Shown piece by piece: positions 1-9,034 of a stretch of DNA of 64,000 nt. A program made the position numbers and the translations under genes. How positions within the stretch are numbered: the first letter of the stretch is position 1; each line of letters opens with the position of its first letter. Source of the DNA: Aquibium microcysteis (GTDB taxonomy: Bacteria; Pseudomonadota; Alphaproteobacteria; Rhizobiales; Rhizobiaceae). The stretch is taken from positions 3,896,001 to 3,960,000 of the forward strand of contig NZ_CP061080.1 of the NCBI RefSeq assembly GCF_014495845.1. Reading direction: 5' to 3'. The notes beneath the pieces were generated by a model that saw only the letters and a program-made list of their open reading frames with translations, made no database searches and had not been told where the DNA came from.

Positions 1-1
1 C

Positions 2-163
2 TACGCCACGATCGCGAAACTGCTCGATGAGGCAGGCACCGTGCCGGGCACCAAGGGCATCATGCTGACCTTCGACGACTTCCTGATCGGGCTCGACCAG
101 TTCGGCCAGTACATCCAGCCGCTGATGGTCTCGCGCACGCCGGCGGCGCTCGCCGCAGAGTGA
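2..163 (+). CDS. rutA: RutA-like pyrimidine monooxygenase, C-terminal fragment
   Basis: Only the last 53 codons lie in the window; the gene begins upstream. The tail contains the segment [17 protein letters not shown] followed by QYIQPLM, which resembles the C-terminus of RutA, the flavin-dependent luciferase-type monooxygenase that opens the uracil ring to ureidoacrylate. The assignment is supported by the complete RutE-like gene about 3 kb downstream on the same strand. A related luciferase-family monooxygenase acting on another ring cannot be excluded, because the flavin site is outside the window. Confidence 0.7.
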   Translation, partial: YATIAKLLDEAGTVPGTKGIMLTFDDFLIGLDQFGQYIQPLMVSRTPAALAAE

Positions 164-201
164 GCCAGCGCCGAAGCGAACCCAGCTGAAGCGAGGTCGG
201 C

Positions 202-1746
202 ATGACCGCTATGCGTCCGCTGCCCGGGGTCGAGCGGTTCGAGCCGCTCGACCTCGTGGACCCGACGCTGGCGGACAGGCCGTATCGCTGCGATCCCGCA
301 CCGGACGGTCGTCCCTCCGCGTCCGTCGACCTGCCGCCGGCACCGCTCGCGGTGCCGGCGCGCATGGCAGGCTGCGCCGACCTGCTGGCCGCCTATGCTT
401 CCGGCACGCTGACGCCCGCCGCCGTGCTGTCCGACCTCGCCGCCGCCGCCGCGGTCGATCCGTCCGGCGCCGAGGCGATCCTCTGCGTGGCCCCCGATGC
501 GGCGGATCTGGCGCGCGACAGCGAGCGACGCTGGCGCGAGGGCCGGCCGCGGCCACTCGAGGGGCTGCCCTTCGGGATCAAGGACATCGTCGACGTCGCC
601 GGGGCGAAGGTCACTTCGGGCTCCCTCTTCACCGGCGAGCGCATCGCCGCACAGGATGCCGACGTCGTGGCGCGGCTGCGCGCCGCCGGCGCGATCCCCT
701 ATGCGATGACTGCGACGACCGAATTCGCCTGCGGCTCGCCCCACAATCCGCGCCACGGCACCGTCACCAACCCGTGGGACGCCTCCCGCTGGACCGGCGG
801 ATCGTCGACCGGCTCGGGCGCGGCGCTGGCGGCACGGCTGGTGCCCTTTGCCCTTGGCACCGATACCGGCGGATCGATCCGGGTGCCGTCCTGCTGGTGC
901 GGCACGACCGGCCTGAAGCCCTCGCGCGAACGGGTCTCGCGCACTGGCGTGGCGCCGCTGTCCTGGACGCTCGACCATGTCGGGCCGATGACCCGCAGCG
1001 CCCGCGACATCGCGCTCGTGCTGCCGCACATGGTGGCTGCACCCGACGCCACATTCGCCGCGCGCTGCGCGCAACTCGTCACCGACACGCCCGACCTCTC
1101 CGGCCCGCGGATCGGCGTGCCCGCAGACTGGTTCACCGATCTGGTCTCCGCCCCGGTACTCGCGAACTGGCGCGCCGCATTGGACGTCCTGGCGGCGCTC
1201 GGCGCGGAACTCGTGGACCTGCCGCCGGTCGACGTCGCGCCGATGCACGAGGCGGGCTGGACGATCCTTCTCTCCGAACTCGCCGCCCACCACGAGGCCC
1301 GACATCCGCAGGGCCATCTCTTCGACAGGGGGCTGCTCGCCCGGCTCGAGCAGGGGATGCACATCTCCGCCGGCGCCTATGGACGCGCCCTCGCCACCCG
1401 CCGCCGGGCGCAGGAGGCCTTCCTCGCCGCCATGGAGTGGGCGGGCGCCGACCTGATCGCCACGCCCGGCCTCGGCGGCGAGCCCGGCGACCTCGCCACG
1501 CTGACCTTGGACGTCGACGGCGTCGCGCACGGCTTCCAGCAGGTGTTGTCGCGCAACACGATGATCTTCGACCTGACCGGCTTTCCGGCGCTCATGCTGC
1601 CCTCGGGGTTCGGTGCGATGGGTCTGCCGACCGGATTGCAGATCGTCGGACGTCCGGGCGCCGACGCCGTGTGCCTCGCCGCCGGCGTGGCCTTCCAGGC
1701 GGCGACCCCACACCACAAGACGCTGCCGCCGCGGCTCCGGTCATGA
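202..1746 (+). CDS. Amidase-signature family hydrolase (first of two)
   Basis: A 514-residue amidase-signature enzyme. The Ser-cisSer-Lys triad is visible: Lys127 in GIKDIVD, Ser201 in GGSSTGSG and the nucleophile Ser225 in TDTGGSIRVPS. The family hydrolyses amide or ureido bonds. Domain order is a roughly 50-residue N-terminal extension followed by the amidase core. It starts 38 bp after the RutA-like gene and its stop overlaps the start of a second amidase (ATGA), so the genes should be co-transcribed. Position in a rut-like operon suggests it hydrolyses a ureido or carbamate intermediate of pyrimidine breakdown, in the place held by RutB (isochorismatase fold) in Escherichia coli. That is inference; the substrate cannot be read from sequence. 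AtzE/AtzF-like or ureidomalonase-like activity are alternatives. Confidence 0.85.
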   Translation: MTAMRPLPGVERFEPLDLVDPTLADRPYRCDPAPDGRPSASVDLPPAPLAVPARMAGCADLLAAYASGTLTPAAVLSDLAAAAAVDPSGAEAILCVAPDAADLARDSERRWREGRPRPLEGLPFGIKDIVDVAGAKVTSGSLFTGERIAAQDADVVARLRAAGAIPYAMTATTEFACGSPHNPRHGTVTNPWDASRWTGGSSTGSGAALAARLVPFALGTDTGGSIRVPSCWCGTTGLKPSRERVSRTGVAPLSWTLDHVGPMTRSARDIALVLPHMVAAPDATFAARCAQLVTDTPDLSGPRIGVPADWFTDLVSAPVLANWRAALDVLAALGAELVDLPPVDVAPMHEAGWTILLSELAAHHEARHPQGHLFDRGLLARLEQGMHISAGAYGRALATRRRAQEAFLAAMEWAGADLIATPGLGGEPGDLATLTLDVDGVAHGFQQVLSRNTMIFDLTGFPALMLPSGFGAMGLPTGLQIVGRPGADAVCLAAGVAFQAATPHHKTLPPRLRS

Positions 1747-3068
1747 TCGAGCCGTTCCGCCTGACCGCCACCGGGGCGCTGGCCCGCCTCGCCGAGGGCA
1801 GCCTGACGTCACGGGCGCTGGTCGAATCCTGCCTCGCCCGGATCGCGGCGCGCGACGGCGACCTGCGCGCCTGGCTGGCGATCAGTGAGGACGCGCTGGA
1901 ACAGGCGGACCGCCTCGACGCGCTTTCCGCCGAAAGGCGCGGCCTGCTGCACGGCCTGCCGGTCGGCGTGAAGGACGTGTTCGACACAGCCGACCTTCCG
2001 ACGACGCACAACTCGCCGCTCTACCGGGGTTTCCGGCCGGCAGCCGACGCGCCTTCGGTCGACATCCTGCGGTCGCACGGCGCCATCGTGCTGGGCAAGA
2101 CCGACACCACCGAATTCGCAGCGGCCGGCCGAAACGCCGCGACCGCCAATCCGCACGACCTGTCGCGGACCTCCGGCGGCTCGTCCGCGGGCTCGGCCGC
2201 GGCGGTGGCCGACTGCCACGTCCCGCTGGCGCTGGCTACCCAAACCGGAGGCTCGACGATCCGCCCGGCCTCTTTCTGCGGCATCTACGGCTTCAAGCCG
2301 ACCGCGGGGCTGGTGAGCCGCGAGGGTGTGAAGCTCTATGCGATCAGCTTCGACACGGTGGGCTGGTACGGCCGCAGCGTCGACGACATCGCACTGCTCG
2401 CCACCGCCTACGGCATCGTCGAGCCGCTGACGCCGCTGCCTGCACCGGGTGCGCGGCTCTCCGTGGCGATGACCTTCGGGCCGCATGCGGACGAACTCGA
2501 GCCGGAATCGGTCGCCGCGATGGGCCTCGCGGCCGATCGGCTGCGCGAGGCCGGTCATGCCGTCACCAGGATCGACCTGCCGCGGGATTTCGACCAGCTC
2601 GACCTCTGGCACCGCACGATCCTGCACCGGGAGGGCGCACAGGCCTTCCGCAATCTCGCGCTCCGCCATGGCGCGGCGCTGCACGACGACTTCCATCATC
2701 GGGTGGAGAACCGCGACGGCCGTTCGCTGGCCGACCTGAAGGCCGCCTATGACGGCGCCGCGCGGGCGCAGGTCGATTTCGACGCGATCGCCACCGGCTA
2801 CGACCTCGTGCTCGCGCCGAGCGCGCCTGGCATCGCGCCCGTCGGCCGAGTGCCGGGCAACCCGCTGTTCAACGCGATGTGGACGCTGCTGCGCGTGCCC
2901 TGCCTGAACCTCCCCGTTGCCGGCGCGGGTGGCGGGATGCCGGTCGGGGTGACGGCGCTGGCGCAGCGCTTCGACGACAAGGCGCTGATTGCCCGCGCCG
3001 CGATCCTCGCGCCGCTGCTTTCCGCCCATGTCGGCAAGGCGAAGGCGACCGGGGGAACGTCGGCATGA
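1743..3068 (+). CDS. Amidase-signature family hydrolase (second of two)
   Basis: A 441-residue amidase-signature protein translationally coupled to the preceding amidase by an ATGA overlap. The triad is complete: Lys77 in GVKDVFD, Ser147 in GGSSAGS and Ser171 in TQTGGSTIRPAS. It is shorter than its neighbour and lacks the N-terminal extension, and the two differ clearly outside the signature, so they look like distinct family members rather than a recent tandem duplication. Two amidases between RutA-like and RutE-like genes suggest two sequential C-N bond cleavages in one catabolic route. The substrate is unknown; carbamate, ureido acid or allophanate-type compounds are reasonable guesses. 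Confidence 0.85.
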   Translation: MIEPFRLTATGALARLAEGSLTSRALVESCLARIAARDGDLRAWLAISEDALEQADRLDALSAERRGLLHGLPVGVKDVFDTADLPTTHNSPLYRGFRPAADAPSVDILRSHGAIVLGKTDTTEFAAAGRNAATANPHDLSRTSGGSSAGSAAAVADCHVPLALATQTGGSTIRPASFCGIYGFKPTAGLVSREGVKLYAISFDTVGWYGRSVDDIALLATAYGIVEPLTPLPAPGARLSVAMTFGPHADELEPESVAAMGLAADRLREAGHAVTRIDLPRDFDQLDLWHRTILHREGAQAFRNLALRHGAALHDDFHHRVENRDGRSLADLKAAYDGAARAQVDFDAIATGYDLVLAPSAPGIAPVGRVPGNPLFNAMWTLLRVPCLNLPVAGAGGGMPVGVTALAQRFDDKALIARAAILAPLLSAHVGKAKATGGTSA

Positions 3069-3167
3069 GACCGCAAGAAATGGACAGTGCGTCACCGTTG
3101 CCGCGCTTTACGCGACCGGCCCACGACGCCTAAGTCCCCGAAACAGCAGACCGAAAGGAATACCATC

Positions 3168-3767
3168 ATGGACGCGATGATCGACGCCGGAGTAGCCGGC
3201 ATGGAGGAACTGCTCTTCACCAGGGCACGAACCTTCAACAAGTGGCAGGACCGGGCGGTGACGGACGCGCAGATCCCAGCGATCTACGACCTTGCCCGGA
3301 TGGGCCCGACCTCGGCCAATTGCAGCCCGGCGCGCTTCGTCTTCGTCCGCACGGCCGAAGGCAAGGAGAAGCTCAGGCCGGCGCTGTCGTCGGGCAACCT
3401 TGAAAAGACCATGTCGGCGCCGGTGACGGCGATCGTGGCCCATGACACCACCTTCTACGACAAGCTGCCGCAGCTCTTCCCGCATGTCGACGCAAGGCCC
3501 TGGTTCACGTCGAGCCCGGCTTTCGCCGAGGAGACCGCCTTCCGCAACGGCACGCTGCAGGCGGCCTATCTCATCATGGCGGCGCGGATGTCCGGCCTCG
3601 ATACGGGGCCGATGTCGGGCTTCAAGGCCGATCTCGTCAACGAGGCCTTCTTCGCCGGCACGACCTGGAAGGTGAACTTCCTGATCAACATCGGCTACGG
3701 CGACGATACCGGCAATTTCGCCCGGCTGCCGCGGCTGGCCTTCGACGAGGCCTGCATCCTGGCCTGA
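3168..3767 (+). CDS. rutE: Malonic semialdehyde reductase RutE
   Basis: A 199-residue FMN-dependent nitroreductase-fold protein. It matches Escherichia coli RutE along its length, including [30 protein letters not shown] and LDTGPMSGF. RutE reduces toxic malonic semialdehyde to 3-hydroxypropionate at the end of the Rut uracil pathway. The ATG at 3168 was chosen over an in-frame upstream start at 3087 because an AAAGGAA ribosome-binding site sits 7 bp before it and the length then fits the family. It lies about 100 bp after the second amidase and is probably in the same operon. This is the strongest single clue that the operon degrades pyrimidines. Confidence 0.93.
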   Translation: MDAMIDAGVAGMEELLFTRARTFNKWQDRAVTDAQIPAIYDLARMGPTSANCSPARFVFVRTAEGKEKLRPALSSGNLEKTMSAPVTAIVAHDTTFYDKLPQLFPHVDARPWFTSSPAFAEETAFRNGTLQAAYLIMAARMSGLDTGPMSGFKADLVNEAFFAGTTWKVNFLINIGYGDDTGNFARLPRLAFDEACILA

Positions 3768-3775
3768 GGCCGGGA

Positions 3776-3822
3776 CCCGACTTTGCGCAGCGTCAGGGCG
3801 ACGCTGCGACGCGAAGGTCGGG
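3776..3822. terminator. Strong hairpin between convergent rutE and gapR
   Basis: A long stem lies in the convergent intergenic region: an outer CCCGAC/GTCGGG pair (3776-3781 with 3817-3822) and an inner perfect GCAGCGTC/GACGCTGC stem (3787-3794 with 3800-3807). No T-tract follows on either strand, so intrinsic termination is likely but not certain; it could act on both genes. Confidence 0.5.
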
Positions 3823-3937
3823 CAGGGCGTGGCTCGGCCGGACCTTCGACGACCCGTAGGCATGCCCGCCCGTCGTCACGCGCATCTGCCTGCGCAGCCG
3901 GGCAAGAGCCGGGCGACCGCAGTGCCCGGACCGCCGT

Positions 3938-4201
3938 TCAAGCCATGCCGAGCGCGGCGAGGTAGAGATCGAGGATCGCCTCTTCTTCCTGCCGCTCGTT
4001 CGCGTCCTTCTTGCGCAGCCGGATGATGGTGCGCACCGCCTTCGCATCGAAGCCGGTTCCCTTCAGCTCCGCATAGACGTCCTTGATGTCGTCGGCGATC
4101 GTCTGCTTCTCCTCCTCGAGGCGTTCGATGCGCTCGATGAAGGCGCGCAGCTGGCCTGCGGCGATCGTCTGGGAGGATTCTTCGGTGATCTCGTCGGCCA
4201 T
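3938..4201 (-). CDS. gapR: GapR family nucleoid-associated DNA-binding protein (DUF2312)
   Basis: An 87-residue DUF2312 protein. The sequence follows the family closely: [19 protein letters not shown], then [15 protein letters not shown], then [16 protein letters not shown] at the C-terminus. In Caulobacter, GapR binds overtwisted AT-rich DNA ahead of replication and transcription forks and stimulates topoisomerases. The N-terminal half is predicted coiled coil. It lies downstream of zapA on the same strand with 154 bp between them, and that gap holds a strong hairpin, so it may have its own promoter. It is convergent to rutE. Function is inferred from family membership. Confidence 0.88.
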   Translation of the reverse strand: MADEITEESSQTIAAGQLRAFIERIERLEEEKQTIADDIKDVYAELKGTGFDAKAVRTIIRLRKKDANERQEEEAILDLYLAALGMA

Positions 4202-4223
4202 GTCGGTGCTCCGCTTTGAAGAT

Positions 4224-4251
4224 GGCGCCGCGACTCTGTGCGGGCGGCGCC
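4224..4251 (-). other. GC-rich hairpin in the gapR leader
   Basis: GGCGCCGC (4224-4231) and GCGGCGCC (4244-4251) are perfect inverted arms around a 12-nt loop, about 22 nt upstream of the gapR start. It could terminate zapA read-through or structure the gapR 5' leader. There is no T-tract. A second small inverted repeat, ATCGAG-N4-CTCGAT, lies at 4256-4271. The rest of the 4202-4355 gap holds no recognisable gene. Confidence 0.35.
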
Positions 4252-4355
4252 TGAAATCGAGGCGTCTCGATGCATCAGGCTGTCTGAAGGGTCAAGCCGC
4301 CCGGCGATCAAAAGCCCGAAGCCGGCCAAATGCGGCAAGCCGCAGGGCGTTCAGC

Positions 4356-4730
4356 TCAGCCGGCGGGCACATCCTTCGTCGTCAGTCGGGACGAAAGCGC
4401 CTCCATTCGGTCCGCCAGCCCGGCAAGGGCTCCGATCACGGCCGCGTCGGTGCGATCGGCCTTGGCGAGCGCCTCGTCGCGGGTCTTGCGCAGCGTGGCG
4501 ACTTCGGCCTCGAGACCCTTCACGCGATGCTGCAGCTCCGACAACTCGTCCATCACCATGATGCCCGCCATCACGGCCAGCCGGTGGTCGCCGATCTCGC
4601 CGAAGGACGCCTTCAGGTGCCCGACGTAGCGATCGAACTTCTGGGCGAGGTCCAGAAGGTGATCCTCCTGGCCCTCGTCGCAGGCCATCCGGTACGATTT
4701 TCCGTCGATGACGACGGTGACCTGCGCCAT
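4356..4730 (-). CDS. zapA: Cell division protein ZapA
   Basis: A 124-residue ZapA-type protein that promotes FtsZ bundling at the division ring. The N-terminus AQVTVVIDGKSYRMACDEGQ and the following DLAQKFDRYV helix are typical of the ZapA globular domain. The rest is a long coiled coil (RVKGLEAEVATLRKTRDEAL). The start at 4730 begins exactly at the conserved MAQVTVVIDG motif; longer in-frame starts would add an unrelated arginine-rich leader. It lies 7 bp downstream of the DUF4164 gene and is in one operon with it. Confidence 0.92.
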   Translation of the reverse strand: MAQVTVVIDGKSYRMACDEGQEDHLLDLAQKFDRYVGHLKASFGEIGDHRLAVMAGIMVMDELSELQHRVKGLEAEVATLRKTRDEALAKADRTDAAVIGALAGLADRMEALSSRLTTKDVPAG

Positions 4731-4737
4731 TGGACCC

Positions 4738-5004
4738 CTACCTGTCGAGGACGGCTCGGATGGTCTCCATGGCGGTGACCAGCCGGCGCGACACTTCCTT
4801 GTTGGCGTCCTGCAGACGCTCGGCACGTGCCTCCGAAGCATCGAGCTCCTGCGCCAGCCGGGAACGGTCGGCGTTCATGCGCTGGACCTCGGCCTCCGCC
4901 TCGGCATAGTCCTGGCCCTGCTCGATCCGCGCCATCGCCGCGTTTTCGAGCACGTCCATGGCCTTGCCGAGCCGGTTGATGACCTCTTTCAGTGTCGCTT
5001 CCAC
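4738..5004 (-). CDS. DUF4164 coiled-coil protein
   Basis: An 88-residue, almost entirely coiled-coil protein (LQDANKEVSRRLVTAMETIR near the end) of the DUF4164 type found upstream of zapA in Hyphomicrobiales. It is the first gene of a two-gene minus-strand operon with zapA. Function is unknown; the fixed linkage to zapA suggests a role in cell division or in stabilising ZapA. No membrane segment or signal peptide is seen. Confidence 0.82.
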   Translation of the reverse strand: MEATLKEVINRLGKAMDVLENAAMARIEQGQDYAEAEAEVQRMNADRSRLAQELDASEARAERLQDANKEVSRRLVTAMETIRAVLDR

Positions 5005-5062
5005 GGCCGTTCCTGCGCGGAGAACCCGAATCGTGCGCGTTGCGAGCGCGTTACCCGTGAAA

Positions 5063-5091
5063 GATTAGACGCCGCATGAAAGGGGCGTCAA
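5063..5091 (-). promoter_or_regulatory. Predicted promoter of the DUF4164-zapA operon
   Basis: On the minus strand, TTGACG (complement of 5086-5091) and CTAATC (complement of 5063-5068) are separated by 17 bp. This fits the alphaproteobacterial housekeeping pattern TTGAC-N17-CTATAT. The -10 box lies about 60 bp upstream of the DUF4164 start. Confidence 0.55.
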
Positions 5092-5187
5092 CAAACTCCG
5101 CGTCCCGGTCCCCAGCAAAGGCGCCGACAGGCATGGGTCGCTCCGCCCCAAAGCTGCAGACGCAGCCCCGCGCCGAGCCGGGATTTG

Positions 5188-5214
5188 TTGACTCGCAAAT
5201 GGCACCTGCTATGT
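5188..5214 (+). promoter_or_regulatory. Predicted promoter of tkt
   Basis: TTGACT (5188-5193) and CTATGT (5209-5214), spaced 15 bp, form a housekeeping-type promoter about 78 bp upstream of tkt. A GANTC site (GACTC) overlaps the -35 box, which could make the promoter sensitive to CcrM methylation. The divergent zapA-operon promoter lies about 100 bp away. The rest of 5005-5291 shows no gene. Confidence 0.5.
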
Positions 5215-5291
5215 GTCGCCTCGCCTTTTCGGGGGCATTTCGCGGGCCTTTGCGTGGTCCGACCCAGCCGTTTCGCGACGAGAGAGCCACC

Positions 5292-7286
5292 ATGCCCGTT
5301 TCCGATCATCATGCCCGCATGGCCAATGCGATCCGCTTCCTGTCCGTGGACGCCGTGGAGAAGGCCAATTCGGGACATCCCGGCCTGCCGATGGGGGCGG
5401 CCGACATCGCCACCGTGCTCTACACGCGCTTCCTGAAGCACGACCCGCATCACCCGCACTGGCCCGACCGTGACCGCTTCGTGCTGTCGGCCGGCCACGG
5501 CTCCATGCTGCTCTATTCGCTGCTCTACCTGACGGGCTACGAGGACATCACGATCGGCGAGATCGAGAAGTTCCGCCAGCTCGGTTCCCGGACCGCCGGC
5601 CATCCCGAGTTCGGCCATGCCGCCGGCATCGAGACGACGACCGGCCCGCTGGGCCAGGGCCTCGCCAACGCCGTCGGCATGGCGATGGCCGAGCGCATCA
5701 TGAACGCCCGCTTCGGCGATGATCTCGTCGACCATCACACCTACGTGCTGGCCGGCGACGGCTGCCTGATGGAGGGCATCAGCCAGGAGGCGATCGCGCT
5801 GGCCGGGCACCTCAAGCTGTCGAAACTCATCGTGCTGTTCGACGACAACGGCATCTCCATCGACGGCCCGATCTCCCTGTCCGACTCGACCGACCAGTGC
5901 GCCCGCTTCGAAGCATCCGGCTGGCACGTCCAGCGCTGCGACGGCCACGACGCCGAAGCGATCGCCCGTGCGATCGAAGCGGCCAAGGCGTCCGACAAGC
6001 CGTCGATGATCGCCTGCAAGACCACGATCGGCTTCGGCGCTCCCACGCGCGCCGGCTCGAACAAGGCACATGGCTCGCCGCTCGGTGCCGAAGAGATTGC
6101 CGGTGCGCGCAAGGCGCTCGGGTGGGACGCCAAACCCTTCGTCGTGCCCTCCGACATCCTCGACATGTGGCGGCTGGCCGGTCTGCGCTCGACCAAGGAG
6201 CGCAAGGAATGGGACGCACGCCTCACCGCAGCGAGCGGCGAGATTCGTACCGAGTTCGAGCGCCGCATGCGCGGAGAACTGCCCGGCGGATTCGAGAGCG
6301 CCATCGCCGACTACAAGAAGAAGCTCGCCGCCGAGAAGCCGAAGCTGGCGACGCGCAAATCCTCGGAGAACGCCCTCGAGGTGATCAACGCGGCGATTCC
6401 GGAGACGATCGGCGGCTCGGCGGACCTGACCGGCTCGAACAACACCAAGACCAGCCAGACGAAGCCTTTCTCAGCGGAAGATTATTCCGGACGCTACGTC
6501 TATTACGGCATTCGCGAGCACGGCATGGCGGCGGCCATGAACGGCATGGCGCTGCACGGCGGCGTCATTCCCTATGGCGGCACCTTCCTCGTCTTCACCG
6601 ACTACTGCCGTCCCTCCATCCGCCTGTCGGCGCTGATGGGCCTGCGCGTGATCTACGTCATGACGCATGATTCGATCGGTCTCGGCGAGGACGGCCCGAC
6701 GCACCAGCCGGTCGAGCACATGGCCGCGCTGCGCACCATCCCCAACCTGCGCGTCTTCCGCCCGGCCGACGCGGTCGAGACGGCAGAGTGCTGGCAGCTG
6801 GCGCTCGAGGATACCACCGGTCCCTCGGTTCTGGCGCTGACCCGCCAGAACCTGCCCGCCGTGCGCACCGAGCACGTCGAGGAAAATCTCTGCGGCTTCG
6901 GTGCCTACGAACTGGAGACGGCGAGCGACGATGCCGTGGTGACGATCTTCGCCACGGGCTCGGAAATCGAGATCGCGCTGGCTGCCCGCAAGAAGCTCGA
7001 GGCGAACGGCCACCCCACCCGCGTCGTGTCGGTTCCGTCGATGGAGCGCTTCGCGATGCAGACCAGGCAGTATCGCACCGCCATCGTCGGCAATGCACCG
7101 ATCCGCGTCGCCATCGAGGCCGGCATCCGCCAGCCCTGGGACGCGCTGATCGGGCAGGACGGGATCTTCGTCGGTATGAAGAGCTTCGGCGCCAGCGGCC
7201 GCTACGAGGATCTCTACGCCCATTTCGGCATCACCGCCGAAGCGGTGGTGAAGGCCGTCGAGGAACGACTGCACGAAGCGGCCTGA
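5292..7286 (+). CDS. tkt: Transketolase
   Basis: A 664-residue transketolase, the usual length. It transfers two-carbon ketol units in the non-oxidative pentose phosphate pathway using thiamine diphosphate. The thiamine-binding [13 protein letters not shown]...DDNGISIDG motif is complete, as is the SAGHGSML segment. The pyrimidine-binding domain carries [16 protein letters not shown], and the C-terminal domain follows. The ATG at 5292 begins at the conserved [21 protein letters not shown] region. It is the first gene of a block with gap, pgk and fba, linking the pentose phosphate pathway to the lower glycolytic/gluconeogenic path. A 211-bp gap separates it from gap, so gap may have its own promoter. 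Confidence 0.97.
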   Translation: MPVSDHHARMANAIRFLSVDAVEKANSGHPGLPMGAADIATVLYTRFLKHDPHHPHWPDRDRFVLSAGHGSMLLYSLLYLTGYEDITIGEIEKFRQLGSRTAGHPEFGHAAGIETTTGPLGQGLANAVGMAMAERIMNARFGDDLVDHHTYVLAGDGCLMEGISQEAIALAGHLKLSKLIVLFDDNGISIDGPISLSDSTDQCARFEASGWHVQRCDGHDAEAIARAIEAAKASDKPSMIACKTTIGFGAPTRAGSNKAHGSPLGAEEIAGARKALGWDAKPFVVPSDILDMWRLAGLRSTKERKEWDARLTAASGEIRTEFERRMRGELPGGFESAIADYKKKLAAEKPKLATRKSSENALEVINAAIPETIGGSADLTGSNNTKTSQTKPFSAEDYSGRYVYYGIREHGMAAAMNGMALHGGVIPYGGTFLVFTDYCRPSIRLSALMGLRVIYVMTHDSIGLGEDGPTHQPVEHMAALRTIPNLRVFRPADAVETAECWQLALEDTTGPSVLALTRQNLPAVRTEHVEENLCGFGAYELETASDDAVVTIFATGSEIEIALAARKKLEANGHPTRVVSVPSMERFAMQTRQYRTAIVGNAPIRVAIEAGIRQPWDALIGQDGIFVGMKSFGASGRYEDLYAHFGITAEAVVKAVEERLHEAA

Positions 7287-7497
7287 GCGTCCGCGCGCGG
7301 CGCCCGGCAACTCCGATGGCGTCGCTGCCGGCCGCGACCTGCCGGTGTTTGTCGATTGACACGGGCCTGGCCGAACGGATTTGCCGGCGGCGCCGCGGTG
7401 GCGCGGCTGGATTCTTGGCCGCCGCGTCGTTAAGAAGCGGCAACCATCAAGCGAGGGCGTTCGCACGCCCGCAGTTTCCCTCCAGGAGGTATCCAGC

Positions 7498-8508
7498 ATG
7501 TCGGTAAAGATCGCCATCAACGGCTTCGGCCGCATCGGCCGCAACATCGTCCGCGCCATCTACGAATCCGGCCGCAAGGACATCGACATCGTCGCGATCA
7601 ACGATCTCGGCCCGGTCGAGACAAATGCGCACCTCCTGCGCTACGACAGCGTGCACGGCCGCTTCCCCTCGCAGGTCACGGTGAAGGGGGACGAGATCCA
7701 TGTCGGCGGCGACTCCTTCAAGGTCTTCGCGGAGCGCGACCCCTCGAAGCTGCCCTGGGGCGAGCTCGGCGTCGACATCGTGATGGAGTGCACCGGCATC
7801 TTCACCTCAAAGGACAAGGCTTCCGCCCATCTGACGGCCGGCGCCAAGCGCGTCATCGTCTCCGCCCCCGCCGACGGCGCCGATCTGACCGTGGTCTACG
7901 GCGTCAACCACGACAAGCTGTCGAAGGACCACGTCGTCATCTCCAACGCGTCCTGCACGACCAACTGCCTCGCCCCCGTGGCCATGGTGCTCAACGACGC
8001 CTTCGGCATCGAGAAGGGCTTCATGACCACCATCCACTCCTACACCGGCGATCAGCCGACGCTGGACACGATGCACAAGGACCTCTACCGCGCCCGCGCT
8101 GCCGCGATGTCGATGATCCCGACCTCGACGGGTGCCGCCAAGGCGGTCGGTCTCGTCCTGCCGGAGCTGAAGGGCAAGCTCGACGGCGTCTCGATCCGCG
8201 TGCCGACCCCGAACGTCTCGGTCATCGACTTCAAGTTCGTGCCGAAGCGCGACGTGACCATCGAGGAAGTCAACGCCGCCCTCGTCGCGGCCGCCGACGG
8301 CAAGCTCAAGGGCATCCTGGCCTACACCCATGATCCGCTCGTCTCGATCGACATGAACCACGACGCCGCCTCGTCGACCGTCGCCCTCGACCAGACCAAG
8401 GTGATCGAGGGCAACCTCGTGCGCGTGATGTCCTGGTACGATAACGAGTGGGGCTTCTCGAACCGCATGTCGGACACGGCCGCGGCCTTCGCCAAGACCA
8501 TCGCCTGA
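7498..8508 (+). CDS. gap: Glyceraldehyde-3-phosphate dehydrogenase, type I
   Basis: A 336-residue GAPDH with the NAD-binding [10 protein letters not shown] motif at residues 7-16 and the catalytic Cys153 in [12 protein letters not shown]. It interconverts glyceraldehyde 3-phosphate and 1,3-bisphosphoglycerate. A strong AGGAGG Shine-Dalgarno (7484-7489) precedes the ATG by 8 bp. A weak promoter candidate, TTGACA at 7356-7361 with a poor -10, is in the upstream gap. It is followed closely by a small membrane protein gene, then a repeat element, the antiporter and pgk. Confidence 0.97.
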   Translation: MSVKIAINGFGRIGRNIVRAIYESGRKDIDIVAINDLGPVETNAHLLRYDSVHGRFPSQVTVKGDEIHVGGDSFKVFAERDPSKLPWGELGVDIVMECTGIFTSKDKASAHLTAGAKRVIVSAPADGADLTVVYGVNHDKLSKDHVVISNASCTTNCLAPVAMVLNDAFGIEKGFMTTIHSYTGDQPTLDTMHKDLYRARAAAMSMIPTSTGAAKAVGLVLPELKGKLDGVSIRVPTPNVSVIDFKFVPKRDVTIEEVNAALVAAADGKLKGILAYTHDPLVSIDMNHDAASSTVALDQTKVIEGNLVRVMSWYDNEWGFSNRMSDTAAAFAKTIA

Positions 8509-8521
8509 TCTGCGGATCGCC

Positions 8522-8755
8522 ATGGACGGCAACCAACCGTTCTGGCTGTTTCTCGGCGTGGCCGCCCTGCTGGCGGCCTTCGCCCTGATCCGGAAGGCGC
8601 GTCGCCGCCGCGAACGTACCGGTGCCCCGCGATGGGGTCGGGACGGCGGCGGCGTCGACGTACGGCCCGCGAGACCGGGGCCGCTACCCGGCTTCCTCGA
8701 GAACGGTTCGGGCCAGGGCCCCGGCGACGGCGGTGCCAGCGACGACGGCCGCTAA
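8522..8755 (+). CDS. Small single-pass membrane protein of unknown function
   Basis: A 77-residue protein beginning 13 bp after gap. Residues about 6-23 (FWLFLGVAALLAAFALI) form one membrane helix, followed by an arginine-rich positive stop (RKARRRRER) and a glycine/proline-rich tail. The topology would be N-out, C-in. No family recognised. The low-complexity tail ends inside the border of the repeat element that follows, so its 3' end may have been shaped by that insertion. Confidence 0.55.
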   Translation: MDGNQPFWLFLGVAALLAAFALIRKARRRRERTGAPRWGRDGGGVDVRPARPGPLPGFLENGSGQGPGDGGASDDGR

Positions 8756-8756
8756 G

Positions 8757-8859
8757 GCATGTCTCCCGAAAGTGGGCACCGGTTTTCGGGTGAAGGACAG
8801 GCGCGCGGACAAAAACCTGAAGCGTGCGGAGCGAATCTGAAAGATCGCGACACGCTTTA
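8757..8859. repeat. Dispersed palindromic intergenic repeat, copy 1
   Basis: About 103 bp of non-coding sequence with near-palindromic ends: GCATGTCTCCCG at the left and CGACACGCTTTAG at the right (reverse complement CTAAAGCGTGTCG). Its reverse complement aligns with the element at 42489-42600: both carry TCTTTCAGA, TCGCTCCGCACG and GGGAGACA in the same order. The left border overlaps the stop codon region of the preceding small gene. This is the style of short interspersed palindromic repeat common between genes in this order; no coding capacity. Confidence 0.7.
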
Positions 8860-9034
8860 GGCGGCGGCTGGCGGCCGGCCGTTTCTGCGGCCGCCCGCCT
8901 TGCTTTCCGCAAGCCCTCCGGCGGGCGCCTTCCGAAGGTCGCTCCGCAGCTTTTCCGAGCATGCCGGACTTGCCCCTGCCATGCCTTCGCCGCACTGTGC
9001 GTGGAGAGCACGAAGGAGGGTTCGGGACATCGGC

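Noticed and set aside
1..1716. Long open reading frame on the minus strand opposite the first amidase (over 500 codons)
   Set aside because: Arg/Gly-rich translation without domains; a typical GC-rich shadow of the real plus-strand gene. The same applies to other long antisense frames, for example opposite prpE, the helicase and the RND pump.
3065..3133. 22-codon open frame overlapping the end of the second amidase (ATGA) before rutE
   Set aside because: Too short, no recognisable sequence, and its only support is the overlap; probably the spacer.
4202..4355. Possible 6S RNA in the zapA-gapR gap, a location seen in some alphaproteobacteria
   Set aside because: Two hairpins are present but I could not match the 6S secondary structure (central bubble and closing stem). 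A covariance search would decide it.
7356..7384. Promoter before gap
   Set aside because: TTGACA is good but the -10 region (GGATTTG) is poor, so I only mention it in the gap entry.
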